From: JAEYOM01 sp036260935
GTDB lineage: Bacteria > Bacillota > Clostridia > Acetivibrionales > DTU013
Assembly: GCA_036260935.1 (NCBI GenBank)
Contig: DATALQ010000029.1
Coordinates: 24,747 to 88,746, forward strand
Reading direction: 5' to 3'
DNA length: 64,000 bases
Part shown: in pieces, positions 39,493-48,880 of the stretch
How positions within the stretch are numbered: position 1 is the stretch's first letter
Layout: every line of letters begins with the position of its first letter
The notes under the pieces: generated by a model
Seen by the model: the letters and a program-made list of their open reading frames with translations, nothing else
The model's database searches: none
What the model was told of the DNA's origin: nothing
Translations under genes and position numbers: made by a program

Positions 39493-41964
39493 TTACTTCG
39501 CTGCGCTTCCTGCCTTTGCCGGAGTCTTTCCCGGTTTTTTCACGCTGAACTCAAGTTTGTCTTCAACAAGTTCGACTTTTACGGAATCGCCAGCTTTTAC
39601 CGAGCCATCAAGCATCTTCTCTGCAAGCTGATCCTCCACCATACTCTGGATGGACCGTCTCAGCGGCCTTGCGCCGAATACCGGATCGTAGCCCTTCTTC
39701 GCAAGAAAACTCATGGCCTCGTCGCTCACCTCAAGCTTGATGTCATTCTGGGCAAGCCGTTTTATCAGCACCTGCAGCATAATACCTACGATGCTCCTTA
39801 TATTCTCTTCATCAAGAGGATGGAATACTATCGTATCGTCGACCCTGTTCAGGAACTCGGGCCGGAACGATTTTTTCAGTTCGCCCATTACATTGTTCTT
39901 CATTTCCTCATAATTCTTCGACGCGTCCTCGTTTACTACGAACCCGAGCCGCTTCGGTTCCGTTATCATCCTTCCGCCTATATTGGAGGTCATGATGATG
40001 ACTGTGTTCCTGAAATCGACCACGCGCCCCTGTGAATCCGTCAGACGCCCGTCGTCGAGTATCTGCAGCAGTATGTTGAACACGTCGGGATGTGCCTTCT
40101 CTATTTCATCGAACAATAGAACGGAATACGGTTTCCTTCTGACCTTCTCAGTAAGCTGCCCGCCCTCTTCATAACCGACATAGCCCGGAGGCGAACCTAC
40201 CAGCCTTGATACGGCGAATTTCTCCATATACTCGGACATATCGATCCTGATCATGGAGTTTTCATTGCCGAAGAGCGCTTCCGCCAACGCTTTGCTGAGC
40301 TCTGTCTTACCTACTCCCGTAGGTCCGAGGAATATGAATGAACCTATAGGACGTTTCGGATCCTTCAAACCGACGCGGCCCCGTCTGATTGCCCTGGATA
40401 CAGCCTTTACAGCCTCATCCTGCCCTATTACCCTTTCATGCAGGACCTTTTCCATATTCATAAGTCTTTCAGACTCTTCCTCGGCAAGGCGTTTGACGGG
40501 GATTCCAGTCCAGCTCGATACAACGTCCGCAATCTCGTCCTCGGTAACGGTATCGGTCCTGGTCTGGTTTTTCTGGAACCAGTCGCCCTTAATTTTATCG
40601 TATTCTGCTTTGAGCTTTTGCTCCTGATCTCTGATACCGGCCGCTTTTTCAAACTCCTGGGACCTGATGGCGTCTTCCTTTTCCTTTGCCAGCTTTTCGA
40701 TTTTTTCCTCCAGCTTCTTGATGTCCGGAGGAGCGGTGAAAGCTTTCAGCCTGACTTTTGAGGCCGCCTCATCGATAAGGTCTATGGCCTTGTCAGGAAG
40801 GAACCTGTCGGAAATATATCTTGATGACAGTTTTGCAGCCGCCTCCAGCGCATCGTCCGTGATTTTTACGCCGTGGTGTGCTTCATATTTGTCCCGGATA
40901 CCTTTCAATATCTCGACGGTCTCCTCCTGCGACGGCTCTCCTACAGTGATCGGCTGGAACCTGCGCTCAAGCGCCGCATCCTTCTCTACGTATTTTCTGT
41001 ATTCATTTATAGTCGTAGCGCCTATCACCTGGATCTCTCCCCTGGAGAGAGCGGGTTTCAATATGTTGGACGCGTCTATCGCGCCCTCGGCCGCTCCCGC
41101 GCCAATGATCGTATGCATTTCATCTATGAAAAGAATTACATTGCCGGCCTTGCGAACTTCATCCATGGCCTTTTTCAGTCTTTCCTCGAATTCGCCGCGG
41201 TATTTGGCTCCGGCCACCATCGAAGACAAGTCGAGTGAAAATACCCTTTTATCCTTCAGCATTTCAGGGATGTTGCCCTCGACGATCTTCTGCGCCAGAC
41301 CTTCGGCGATGGCGGTCTTTCCGACTCCCGGTTCTCCTATCAGGCACGGATTGTTCTTGGTCCTCCTGCTCAATATCTGTATTACCCTTTCGATTTCCTT
41401 GTCACGCCCGACTATCGGATCGAACTTTGCTTCCCTTGCCATCTCGGTAAGATCTCTTCCGAACTGGTTCAGGGTCGGCGTATTGGTCTGCGTCGAGGTG
41501 CTCTTCGGTTCACCGGTTGCAGCCGGCGCCTCTTCATTCAGCATCCTCACTATATCGTTGAACAGCTTCTGCGGATCCACGCCCAGATCCATCAGAATCC
41601 GCACCGCAACACTCTCGCCCTCCCGCATGACTCCGAGCAGGAGGTGCTCAGTGCCGATATAGTTGTGACCAAGCCTTCTTGCCTCTACCAATCCAAGCTC
41701 GAGGACCCTCTTTGTCCTGGGAGTGAAATCGAGCGGCTGGTTCCCATTATGATCGCCGCGGCCGATCAATTCGTCTATTTCCTTAAGTATCTTTTCCTCG
41801 GTTATACCCTGTCCCTGCAGCACCCTGGCGGCTACACCGGTACCTTCCTTTACGAGCCCGAGCAGCAGATGCTCGGTTCCAACATAACTGTGTCCAAGCA
41901 GCATTGCGCTTTCCTGGGACAGATTGATCGCTTTTTCAGCCTTTTCAGTAAATCTTCCGTACAT
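39493..41964 (-). CDS. clpC: ATP-dependent protease ATPase subunit ClpC
   Basis: An 823-residue Hsp100 ATPase. Two N-terminal Clp repeats (FTEKAEKAINLSQESA, FTPRTKRVLELGLVEA) are followed by AAA domain 1 (Walker A GEPGVGKT, Walker B VILFIDEMHT), a UVR-type middle region (FEKAAGIRDQEQKLKAEYD), AAA domain 2 (Walker A GPTGVGKTE) and a C-terminal D2 lid. It unfolds substrates for ClpP, including arginine-phosphorylated proteins. It follows mcsB after 6 bases. Confidence 0.96.
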   Translation of the reverse strand: MYGRFTEKAEKAINLSQESAMLLGHSYVGTEHLLLGLVKEGTGVAARVLQGQGITEEKILKEIDELIGRGDHNGNQPLDFTPRTKRVLELGLVEARRLGHNYIGTEHLLLGVMREGESVAVRILMDLGVDPQKLFNDIVRMLNEEAPAATGEPKSTSTQTNTPTLNQFGRDLTEMAREAKFDPIVGRDKEIERVIQILSRRTKNNPCLIGEPGVGKTAIAEGLAQKIVEGNIPEMLKDKRVFSLDLSSMVAGAKYRGEFEERLKKAMDEVRKAGNVILFIDEMHTIIGAGAAEGAIDASNILKPALSRGEIQVIGATTINEYRKYVEKDAALERRFQPITVGEPSQEETVEILKGIRDKYEAHHGVKITDDALEAAAKLSSRYISDRFLPDKAIDLIDEAASKVRLKAFTAPPDIKKLEEKIEKLAKEKEDAIRSQEFEKAAGIRDQEQKLKAEYDKIKGDWFQKNQTRTDTVTEDEIADVVSSWTGIPVKRLAEEESERLMNMEKVLHERVIGQDEAVKAVSRAIRRGRVGLKDPKRPIGSFIFLGPTGVGKTELSKALAEALFGNENSMIRIDMSEYMEKFAVSRLVGSPPGYVGYEEGGQLTEKVRRKPYSVLLFDEIEKAHPDVFNILLQILDDGRLTDSQGRVVDFRNTVIIMTSNIGGRMITEPKRLGFVVNEDASKNYEEMKNNVMGELKKSFRPEFLNRVDDTIVFHPLDEENIRSIVGIMLQVLIKRLAQNDIKLEVSDEAMSFLAKKGYDPVFGARPLRRSIQSMVEDQLAEKMLDGSVKAGDSVKVELVEDKLEFSVKKPGKTPAKAGSAAK

Positions 41965-41970
41965 TATCCA

Positions 41971-43020
41971 TCACTCCATTCCCTGCTGTACGCCGTCCTT
42001 TAGTTTCATGCGGATGAGTTCGGCCCTTCTCTGGTCCCTTTCATCCGGCTTCAGCTGCCCGCCTGAAAGCTTCTGGAGGTAGGCAGGCTGTATCATAAGC
42101 ATTATTTCGTTAAGGTCCTCCAGTTCCAATCCCCTGATCAATCCCATTACCACTCCGAGCCTTACATCTGAAAGCAGCTTCAAGCTTTCTTCCGAGGAAA
42201 TTATCCTGGCGCCCGTGAGTATGCCGTATGATCTGAATATCCTGTCCTCGAGCCTCAGCGGGTTTTGATTGTAAAGCTCCGACCTCAATATTCTTTCCTG
42301 CTCCGTGATCTGAGAGGTTATATTCCCGATACCGGAGATAATATCTTCTTCCGTTTGGCCAAGCGTTACCTGGTTCGATATCTGGAACATATTGCCCGAT
42401 GCCTCGCTGTTCTCACCGTATGCCCCTCTTACCGCAACCCCGATCTTGCTGCAGTTTTCGAGGATGCCCTTGATATATCCCGTCATTGAAAGCGCAGGCA
42501 GGTGGAGCATTACGGAAGCCCTTATGCCGGTTCCGACATTGGTCGGGCAGCAGGTGAGGTAACCGAAGTTTTTATCGAAAGCATATTCCAGCTTGCCATC
42601 AAGCTTGGTATCGATATCGGTGCAAAGCTTCCAGGCCTCCTCGGTCTGCATGCCGGGAAAAATACACTGCAGTCTCAGGTGATCCTCTTCATTGACCATT
42701 ATGCTGATCCTGCCGTCCTTACTGATGATGGCCGCCCTGCTGATATCTCCTTCCGCAAATTCCGGGCTGATAAGGTGTTTTTCGACCAGGAACTGGCGAT
42801 CCAGAGTATTCATAGATTGGAGTTCCAGGAAGGAGAACCCCGACAGCTGTGAATCCTCGCCATCCAGCACCGCATTTCTGACCTTGCTGAGGATCTCGGC
42901 GCTCTGCGCCCTTGTCATCCTTGTAGTGAAAGGGTACGCCTCAAGGTTACGGGCCAGTCTGATTCTGCTGCTTATTGCCACATCGCCCTCGGGCGCGGGG
43001 CGAACCGGTTTTTTACTCAT
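41971..43020 (-). CDS. mcsB: Protein arginine kinase McsB
   Basis: A 349-residue phosphagen-kinase-like enzyme. Conserved: ISSRIRLARNLEAYPF, the nucleotide-binding segment SIMVNEEDHLRLQ, FGYLTCCPTNVGTGIRASVMLHLPAL (catalytic Cys), and RGAYGEN-SEASGNMFQISNQ. It phosphorylates arginines to mark proteins for ClpCP. The ATG at 43020 has GGAGG upstream, which overlaps the mcsA stop region. Confidence 0.95.
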   Translation of the reverse strand: MSKKPVRPAPEGDVAISSRIRLARNLEAYPFTTRMTRAQSAEILSKVRNAVLDGEDSQLSGFSFLELQSMNTLDRQFLVEKHLISPEFAEGDISRAAIISKDGRISIMVNEEDHLRLQCIFPGMQTEEAWKLCTDIDTKLDGKLEYAFDKNFGYLTCCPTNVGTGIRASVMLHLPALSMTGYIKGILENCSKIGVAVRGAYGENSEASGNMFQISNQVTLGQTEEDIISGIGNITSQITEQERILRSELYNQNPLRLEDRIFRSYGILTGARIISSEESLKLLSDVRLGVVMGLIRGLELEDLNEIMLMIQPAYLQKLSGGQLKPDERDQRRAELIRMKLKDGVQQGME

Positions 43021-43021
43021 A

Positions 43022-43543
43022 TCAGACACCTCCGCACTTGTTTCCGGAGCTTTCAAGGTTCCGGATCCTGTCCCTTAGCTCGGCAGCCCTCTCGTATTCT
43101 TCCCTTCCGATTGCTGCAGTAAGCTCTTCCTTAAGCTTTTCTATCTCATTGCCGGTTTTTATACATTCTGTCAACTTGCCCGGCACCTTTCCCTTATGTT
43201 CTATATTTCCATGCAATCTGCGCAATATTGGACTCAGGTTGTCCCTAAAAGTCCTGTAGCAATTGGCGCAGCCTAACTTTCCTGTTTTCCTGAAATCGTC
43301 AAAGCTCATACCGCAGATGTCGCAGCGTACCTCTCCGGGCTGTTCAGCCTCAGGTAACCCCCCGCCTTCACCGAAACCCGGAAAGCCCCACAGGAAATCT
43401 CCGAGGTTCAGCTGCGGGCTAAATGAAAGCTTACCCTTTTCATTCGCGCATTGACTGCAAAGGTACGATTCTATTTTAGTTCCATTTAATATCTGCGTAA
43501 AATGTACATTGGCTTCCTTTTTCTGACACTGCTGACACAACAT
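43022..43543 (-). CDS. mcsA: McsA, activator of McsB
   Basis: A 173-residue protein with zinc-binding CxxC pairs: CQQC and CSQC at the N-terminus, CDIC and CANC in the middle, and a C-terminal UVR domain (IEKLKEELTAAIGREEYERAAELRDRIRNLE). It activates the McsB kinase and modulates CtsR. The start at 43543 (GGGAGTGAGG upstream) is preferred over one 9 bases earlier. Its stop is 2 bases from the mcsB start. Confidence 0.93.
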   Translation of the reverse strand: MLCQQCQKKEANVHFTQILNGTKIESYLCSQCANEKGKLSFSPQLNLGDFLWGFPGFGEGGGLPEAEQPGEVRCDICGMSFDDFRKTGKLGCANCYRTFRDNLSPILRRLHGNIEHKGKVPGKLTECIKTGNEIEKLKEELTAAIGREEYERAAELRDRIRNLESSGNKCGGV

Positions 43544-43719
43544 ATGCCTCACTCCCTGCCATCAATATCTTTAATAACGCCTCGTTATTATTGTTACCCC
43601 GCAATGTTTTCTATAAACGCACCCGGTCCGGCTGCCGATAATATCCGAATTTTCTCCACTATCAGCATATGCTTGCCATAGCGTTTCAGCCGCACTTTGT
43701 TTTAAGTGGATGTATAATT

Positions 43720-44178
43720 TTAAACAGCGAGGCTCATCATCATATTTTTGAGTATCGCCGCTCTCAGAGAATCCCTGCCGGGTGCCTGCACACCGCCAAG
43801 CACCTTGTCGCTGGTGGCGGCCTTGAGCAGCAATCCCTCTCTCTGATTAATCACGTCATAATCCACAAAGTTATTTATGAAAACCTCGGCGGACTGCTGC
43901 GATATACTGTCGCCCATGGAGCTTATTATATGCATCAGGTAATTTCCGGGCATGCTTATATTGACTCTCCTGATGCTTATATGCCCGCCCCCGCCGCGTC
44001 TGCTTTCGACATAATAGCCCCTCTCGGTAGTGAACCTGGTATCGATGACGTAATTTATCTGTGAGGGCACGCAATTAAAATAGTTTGCCAGTTCATTTCT
44101 CTGGATCTCAATGGAACCATCGGTCTCATTGATCAACTGCTTTAAAAAAGCTTCGATAATATCGCTCATTCTGGCCAT
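43720..44178 (-). CDS. ctsR: Heat-shock repressor CtsR
   Basis: A 152-residue repressor with the N-terminal winged HTH containing MSDIIEAFLKQLI, IEIQRNELANYFNCVPSQINYVI and the wing RGGGGHISI (the arginine-bearing glycine-rich tip that senses heat). The C-terminal region EGLLLKAATS matches the McsB/ClpC-contacting part of the family. First gene of the heat-shock operon, preceded by its own operator. Confidence 0.95.
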   Translation of the reverse strand: MARMSDIIEAFLKQLINETDGSIEIQRNELANYFNCVPSQINYVIDTRFTTERGYYVESRRGGGGHISIRRVNISMPGNYLMHIISSMGDSISQQSAEVFINNFVDYDVINQREGLLLKAATSDKVLGGVQAPGRDSLRAAILKNMMMSLAV

Positions 44179-44258
44179 ATGCGTTCTCTCCTCCCCGTTC
44201 TATTATTTCAAGCAAGCGTTTCTATATGCTTTCTGCTATTTGTTGTTTGCCAATCTGA

Positions 44259-44308
44259 TTTTGACTTTCCTTGACCTATATTATAAAGCAACTGGTAATG
44301 ATATTCAA
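44259..44308 (-). promoter_or_regulatory. ctsR promoter with CtsR operator
   Basis: Minus-strand TTGAAT, 17-base spacer, TATAAT (44285-44280). Directly downstream is GGTCAAGGAAAGTCAAAA (44276-44259), matching the CtsR direct-repeat operator GGTCAAANANAGTCAAA at the transcription start. Autoregulation follows. Confidence 0.85.
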
Positions 44309-44449
44309 GTATTTTTATCTCCGACAGGTTAATATATTCCTACCTATTTTTGCACAAAACTTGGCAATAAGCTAAAATAAGAATACGTAAAGCTGGAGAT
44401 GTATTGAATGAAAATTTAAGCAAAATTCATAAATGTATTTGAGGTAAAA

Positions 44450-44932
44450 ATGGCAAAAATTATTCTATTATGCGGAAAGATATGCAGCGGAAAGAGTACT
44501 TACGCAAATCAAATAAAGCAGAAATATAATGCTGTTGTCTTGTCCTGCGATGAATTGATGCTGGCGTTATTTGAGGAACAATTAGGCGACAGGCATAACA
44601 TTATTTTGAACAAGGTCAAGGATTATATTTATCAGTTGGCCGAACAGATCGCAGCAACGAATACTGATGTGATACTCGATTTTGGGTTTTGGACCCGCAC
44701 GGAACGTGAGAAAGTCAGATCATATTTCAACAGTAAAGGAATCAAAACGGAACTCCACTATATCAGGGTATCGCCGGAGGTATGGCTGAGCAATATGGAA
44801 AGGCGTAACGAAAGTTTACATAACGGCGGAATGAAAAGCTATTATATTGATGAAACCATGAAACAGCTTTTATCCGAGCAGTTCCAGGAGCCGGACAGCG
44901 ATGAGATAGACATATTATTTGATAGTAAATGA
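44450..44932 (+). CDS. P-loop kinase-like ATP-binding protein
   Basis: A 160-residue single-domain P-loop protein of the AAA_33/zeta-like kinase type. Walker A is LLCGKICSGKST; the second strand ends in VVLSCDELM; VILDFGFWTR is the Walker B-like segment; a lid Arg region is NMERRNES. Likely phosphorylates a small molecule or nucleic-acid end; substrate unknown. Translation signal is weak (GAGGTAAAA). It stands alone and looks accessory. Confidence 0.82.
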   Translation: MAKIILLCGKICSGKSTYANQIKQKYNAVVLSCDELMLALFEEQLGDRHNIILNKVKDYIYQLAEQIAATNTDVILDFGFWTRTEREKVRSYFNSKGIKTELHYIRVSPEVWLSNMERRNESLHNGGMKSYYIDETMKQLLSEQFQEPDSDEIDILFDSK

Positions 44933-45035
44933 AGGCTATTTTCGTAATATTTGTGGTAAAACAGTATAGGTAGGCACATTAAGATTTTATGTGCCTGTTG
45001 AGTTTTGTAAGCATAAATATTTCAATGCATTTATA

Positions 45036-45416
45036 TTATTTAATTGGTTTACCGATTTTCATATCAATTCTCCATTGTGGTGGTTTTCCGTCGTCTCCCC
45101 AATATTCATTCAACTGTTTTATCTTACCATTATTAAATTCAAAAAATGATGTAGCATGAAAGGATGCATCCTGCTCTTGTAGCCTAACTTTCACAACAGA
45201 AATAACTAAATTGTCAACATACTCCAGACGCTCAACTCTAATACTCCAATTCCCAGGGTATTCACTATTAACTCTAACAAATTCCTGGACATTAAACCTT
45301 TCATTTGAGTTGTTCCAAAGAATAATTGCATCATCCTCAAAATATGTACTAATTTTGGCCCAATTCTGTTTATCCATATCTCTCCACAGTGCAATTACTT
45401 TTTCTTTATTGTCCAT
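45036..45416 (-). CDS. SnoaL/NTF2-like small protein
   Basis: A 126-residue cone-fold protein with the usual N-terminal helices (EKVIALWRDMDKQNWAKISTYFEDDAIILWN) and strand-rich body ending WRIDMKIGKPIK. These domains serve as small enzymes or binding units; no catalytic assignment is possible. The ATG at 45416 has AAAGGGAAAG upstream. The gene lies just after a decayed MarR-like remnant and may have used its promoter. Confidence 0.75.
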   Translation of the reverse strand: MDNKEKVIALWRDMDKQNWAKISTYFEDDAIILWNNSNERFNVQEFVRVNSEYPGNWSIRVERLEYVDNLVISVVKVRLQEQDASFHATSFFEFNNGKIKQLNEYWGDDGKPPQWRIDMKIGKPIK

Positions 45417-45585
45417 AATCTTTCCCTTTCTTAACATACTTTAACGTTATCATGCGCCTTTTCACGCTAGTCCTCGAGAACCTGGATTCTCTTGTGATAT
45501 TTAAATAGTCACTTACCATATTGGTCGACTTGTTCGCAATAGGGTAAAACAGTTCATATAATACGGACTGCCCTCGTGGAGTCAG
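45406..45585 (-). pseudogene. Possible remnant of a MarR-type regulator gene
   Basis: A 59-residue frame without a start reads LTPRGQSVLYELFYPIANK near its beginning, similar to the wing-to-dimerisation segment of MarR proteins. It is preceded in frame by a stop. The frame runs into the start of the NTF2-like gene. Upstream are a promoter, a palindrome and a ribosome site (45627-45678), consistent with an internal deletion of the original gene. Weak evidence. Confidence 0.3.
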
Positions 45586-45866
45586 TTACAGTATTTCAGA
45601 CAGGATAGTTTTATGTCAATAAGAACCTCCGCAAAGAACATTTGTTCTTATTATAACATCCCTACTGAAAAACCACAATATTTACCAAAACCGCCTAAAA
45701 GAAAATCCGGCAGTGATTAATAACACCGGGATCCACCGGAAATTTATATTCACATGCTTCGGTAAACAGATGTGCTTTCGGGTTTATTTGACTATATGCT
45801 TACATTTTTGTAAGATACATAGTGACATCTCGCTGTCTGTTATCGCTTTTATTGAGGGAGTCTAAA
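45417..45866. other. Intergenic region with decayed gene and promoter
   Basis: Apart from the possible MarR remnant and its promoter, this 450-base gap holds no identified gene. It contains the ribosome site of the zinc-ribbon gene (GAGGGAG) at its right end. Confidence 0.5.
45627..45678 (-). promoter_or_regulatory. Promoter, palindrome and ribosome site of the decayed gene
   Basis: Minus-strand TTGTGG, 17-base spacer, TATAAT (45655-45650), followed by AAGAAC-N4-GTTCTT (45634-45649) and GCGGAGG. GAAC-N4-GTTC also fits the Gram-positive LexA pattern, so either a MarR operator or an SOS box is possible. Confidence 0.45.
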
Positions 45867-46184
45867 ATGATTAATGCAATTTGTCCTGTTTGCAAAACCA
45901 AAATGCCCGATACAATTACTGGACCGCTTGCCAAAGTATATGAATGTCCGTATTGTAAAGCAGCTCTTAAGGTATCGGTATCATATACGGTTAGTTGTTT
46001 CCTTACTTTCTTTTTGGGCTCTTACCTAGGACAAACCCTGATTGATTTCATAAAACTAAAGAATATGGGTATACAAAAGTGGGTTGCAAATCCATTGATA
46101 ATTGGTCTATCAATGGGTCTGGCAATTTTTCTGCTGAATCTTCTTTATCCCAGAAAACTAGCGTTGGCGGAAGTGAAAAAATAG
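45867..46184 (+). CDS. Zinc-ribbon protein with two membrane segments
   Basis: A 105-residue protein. An N-terminal zinc ribbon (CPVCKTKMP...YECPYCKAAL) is followed by two membrane helices (VSCFLTFFLGSYLGQTLI and PLIIGLSMGLAIFLLNLL) and a basic tail. Function unknown. The ATG at 45867 has GAGGGAG upstream; the longer frame to 45822 has none. Confidence 0.72.
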   Translation: MINAICPVCKTKMPDTITGPLAKVYECPYCKAALKVSVSYTVSCFLTFFLGSYLGQTLIDFIKLKNMGIQKWVANPLIIGLSMGLAIFLLNLLYPRKLALAEVKK

Positions 46185-46192
46185 AAACAAAA

Positions 46193-46217
46193 ACCCGGCA
46201 GTTATCTGCTGCCGGGA
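46193..46217 (-). terminator. Terminator of the DUF4349 gene
   Basis: Stem CCCGGCAG/CTGCCGGG followed on the minus strand by TTTTTG. It lies 60 bases after the lipoprotein stop. Confidence 0.75.
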
Positions 46218-46275
46218 GCCACAATGTTTCTCTATCCAATAATCAACGTTTTATATGTTTGATTGTCTAACCCGA

Positions 46276-47367
46276 TTACTTATCGTCTTCGTTGCGGGCT
46301 TTCTGCTCATCGGAGGCAGGAGGAATCAGCTGCGTATTATGCACCTGTTCCGGATTTGTTCCCTTCGGCTTTTTAGGTATGCGGCGGTAGATGAATATGC
46401 CGAGCAGCACGAACAGTCCGATCACGGCAAGCACCGGCAGTGCCGCTACTATGAAGATCAGGAAATCGCCAAGAAATTCCACTACGCTCTTAAGGCTGTC
46501 TTTAAGGCTGTTCAGCAGTTCTTCACCGAATGTAATTGGCTTCTTTTCGGATCCGGGATACTTTTCGCTCATTGTAATGTTTATGGTAGCCAATTCTACC
46601 AGACTGCTCAGTTTGTTCAAATTTCCCGTAAGGCTTTCTATCTCGTATCGAATGTCGGTGATCCTGGTCTCGAGTTTGAAAATCGTATTGAGGTCCTCCG
46701 TTTTCGCGAGATATGCCTCCAGCTTCTCCTGCTCAAGCTTCAGCAGTCTCAGCCTGGATTCTATATCAACAAATTTATCCGTTACGTCTTCTCCGTTTGT
46801 AGTCTCGTTGGAAACATCGCCGATACCGTATAACTTATTAATGATTGAGCTGAATTTATCCTTGTCTACCCTTAATACAAGGTTTCCGTTTTTGATTGTT
46901 TTCAGTTTTCCGTCTACATAGACGTTGCTGGTATTGATATTGGTATTGGAGATAAACCCTATACCTGTGAGAATGGATTCGATATCATTTCTGGCTTTGT
47001 CAAAATTCTCGACCTCCAGACTTAGGCTTGCCGTCCAAATCATTTTTCTTTCGGCAAGTACTGCATCGGACATGTTTAGCGTCGAGGCTGAACCCCCTGC
47101 CAGAGAATCAGCTGCTCTTGGCGCTTCAGAGGACGTCGCCGAAGGAGCCGCCGAAGCCGCCGCCGTATCTACCGCCATGTCCTCTGAGAACTCTGCGTTC
47201 ACTGCGCCTACAGCTCCGCCGTAATTTGCCGAGCTTTTGGACGCGTAGGTTGCTGCCGCCTGGGTGGCCATGTCCGAGGTGGAGGCTGAGTTTCCGCATG
47301 CCGTGAGCATTGAGGCAACAAGCAGTAATGCTGTCAGAACACCAATAACCTTTCTATACATTTTCAT
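46276..47367 (-). CDS. DUF4349 lipoprotein
   Basis: A 363-residue lipoprotein. Lipobox is LTAC (Cys about residue 24). An Ala/Ser-rich stretch (25-100) leads to the DUF4349 domain (about 105-320): MIWTASLSLEVENFDKA, GNLVLRVDKDKFSSII, GEDVTDKFVDIESRLRLLKLEQEKLEAYLAKTEDL (coiled coil), and LATINITMSE. A C-terminal membrane helix (FLGDFLIFIVAALPVLAVIGLFVLLGIFIYRR) and polar tail follow. The domain is widespread, with unknown function, perhaps in envelope sensing. A single-gene unit with terminator. Confidence 0.88.
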   Translation of the reverse strand: MKMYRKVIGVLTALLLVASMLTACGNSASTSDMATQAAATYASKSSANYGGAVGAVNAEFSEDMAVDTAAASAAPSATSSEAPRAADSLAGGSASTLNMSDAVLAERKMIWTASLSLEVENFDKARNDIESILTGIGFISNTNINTSNVYVDGKLKTIKNGNLVLRVDKDKFSSIINKLYGIGDVSNETTNGEDVTDKFVDIESRLRLLKLEQEKLEAYLAKTEDLNTIFKLETRITDIRYEIESLTGNLNKLSSLVELATINITMSEKYPGSEKKPITFGEELLNSLKDSLKSVVEFLGDFLIFIVAALPVLAVIGLFVLLGIFIYRRIPKKPKGTNPEQVHNTQLIPPASDEQKARNEDDK

Positions 47368-47655
47368 TTCCTCCCTTGGATGTTTTAGATGAAATTCGCG
47401 CCGTTGGCGCTAAACATCCTCCCTTACCCCTTCTTTATATGTACCGGGGTTTTGTATATATAGACGTACAATATCTGTAAAAGTTCCTTTTGCGGTGCTG
47501 CCAAATTTCTTCAAACCGTCTTGGATAATTATCGTTCATAAGAACCATAAAGGTTGGTATGAGTTGATGAATTTCCCCTTATTACCGCCGCCTTTGTGCT
47601 ATAATATTCCATAACGGCCCCACTAGCCAGACTACGACAATATGGAGGAAAGCGT

Positions 47656-48876
47656 ATGGAGATCAGGCCTATAAAGCCGGAAGAGAAGATAATGACGGAG
47701 AAAATAGAATCCATAGCGTTTCTGTTTAAAAAGGATTTCAATGCTGTTCAGAATAACGGTAAAGAGTCCGATGATCTCAGCAAGGGATCCGAAGAAAAAG
47801 CCGACGCCTATAAGACCGGAAGGGCGGCCTTCGACGAGAACGGAAAAATGTGTTCGTGCCTTCAGCTGATGCCCTTCGAGGTACAATTCGATGGCAGCAT
47901 CGTACCGATGGGCGGAATAGGCGGAGTTGCGTCGCTTCCGGAAGAACGGGAGAAGAGCAGCATCAGAAGTATTTTCGAACATTCCATGCAAGAGATGTAT
48001 GAAAAAGGGTACGTATTTTCATTCCTTTATCCGTTCTCACATCCCTTCTATAGAAAATTCGGTTATGAGCTTAATATGACGCCTGTGAGCTATAACATAC
48101 CTCTGGCCGATTTCAAGCATTTCACGCAGTCAGGCAGGCTGAAGATGTATACTAAGGACATGGATTCCTCCGATATCAAGTCGGTCTACAATGAATACAT
48201 AAAGGATAAGAACCTGGCAGTCATACGCACGGGTAAGCTTTGGGACATGTTTCTGGAAAAAGACCCCTACAAGGATAATGTTTACTTATATATCTGGTAC
48301 GATAAAATCGGTAAGGCAAGAGGATATATCCAGTTCAGTGCCAACCCGGCATACGAAAGCAAGTGCAATATGCTCGTCAGCGAACTGATATGGCTGGATC
48401 GTGAAGCTTTATCAGGGATATTCGCTTTTATAGGAAAACTGACCGCACAGATGGATAGGATGATCTGGAGGGCGCCTTCCTTTTTGAACCTGCTTCCACT
48501 GTTCCCTGAGCCGTATGATATCAAGCAGGAGAAGCTAACGCGCGGCATGAACCGTATTGTCAACGTCGAGAAAGCCCTGGGCCTGATGTCCGTCCCTGAA
48601 GGCGCCGGCGAGGTTGTAATAGGCGTCGAAGACAGCTTTTTCCCTGTCAATTCAGACAGTTACAGAGTCGAATGGGACAATGGCCGCCTTTCGGCTGATC
48701 GTACAAATGCGGAACCCGACATGTTGTGCGACGTGCAGGCGCTTTCCCAGTTGGTAACAGGCTTTCTTTCGGTTGAGGAACTGAAGCTTGCCGGAAGACT
48801 GGATATAAAGAGAAATGAAAAACTGCTTGTAAAGGTCTTCCCAAAAAAGAAGCTCTTTATCAGTAATTACTTCTAA
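47656..48876 (+). CDS. Eis-like GNAT acetyltransferase
   Basis: A 406-residue protein of the Eis family: an N-terminal GNAT domain (MEIRPIKPEEKIMTEKI; QLMPFEVQFDGSIVPMGGIGGVASLPEERE, the acetyl-CoA loop), a second GNAT-like domain (FYRKFGYELNMTPVSYNIPL) and a C-terminal SCP2-like sterol-carrier domain ending VKVFPKKKLFISNYF. Mycobacterial Eis acetylates aminoglycosides and proteins; the substrate here is unknown. Its C-terminal residues fit the Eis-type terminal carboxylate role. GGAGG precedes the start. Confidence 0.88.
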   Translation: MEIRPIKPEEKIMTEKIESIAFLFKKDFNAVQNNGKESDDLSKGSEEKADAYKTGRAAFDENGKMCSCLQLMPFEVQFDGSIVPMGGIGGVASLPEEREKSSIRSIFEHSMQEMYEKGYVFSFLYPFSHPFYRKFGYELNMTPVSYNIPLADFKHFTQSGRLKMYTKDMDSSDIKSVYNEYIKDKNLAVIRTGKLWDMFLEKDPYKDNVYLYIWYDKIGKARGYIQFSANPAYESKCNMLVSELIWLDREALSGIFAFIGKLTAQMDRMIWRAPSFLNLLPLFPEPYDIKQEKLTRGMNRIVNVEKALGLMSVPEGAGEVVIGVEDSFFPVNSDSYRVEWDNGRLSADRTNAEPDMLCDVQALSQLVTGFLSVEELKLAGRLDIKRNEKLLVKVFPKKKLFISNYF

Positions 48877-48880
48877 AGTG

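Noticed and set aside
40667..41662. 331-residue plus-strand ORF
   Set aside because: Antisense to clpC; no motif or start signal.
45634..45649. Possible LexA (SOS) box GAAC-N4-GTTC
   Set aside because: It fits the pattern, but there is no repair gene next to it and the site is equally explained as the operator of the decayed MarR-type gene.
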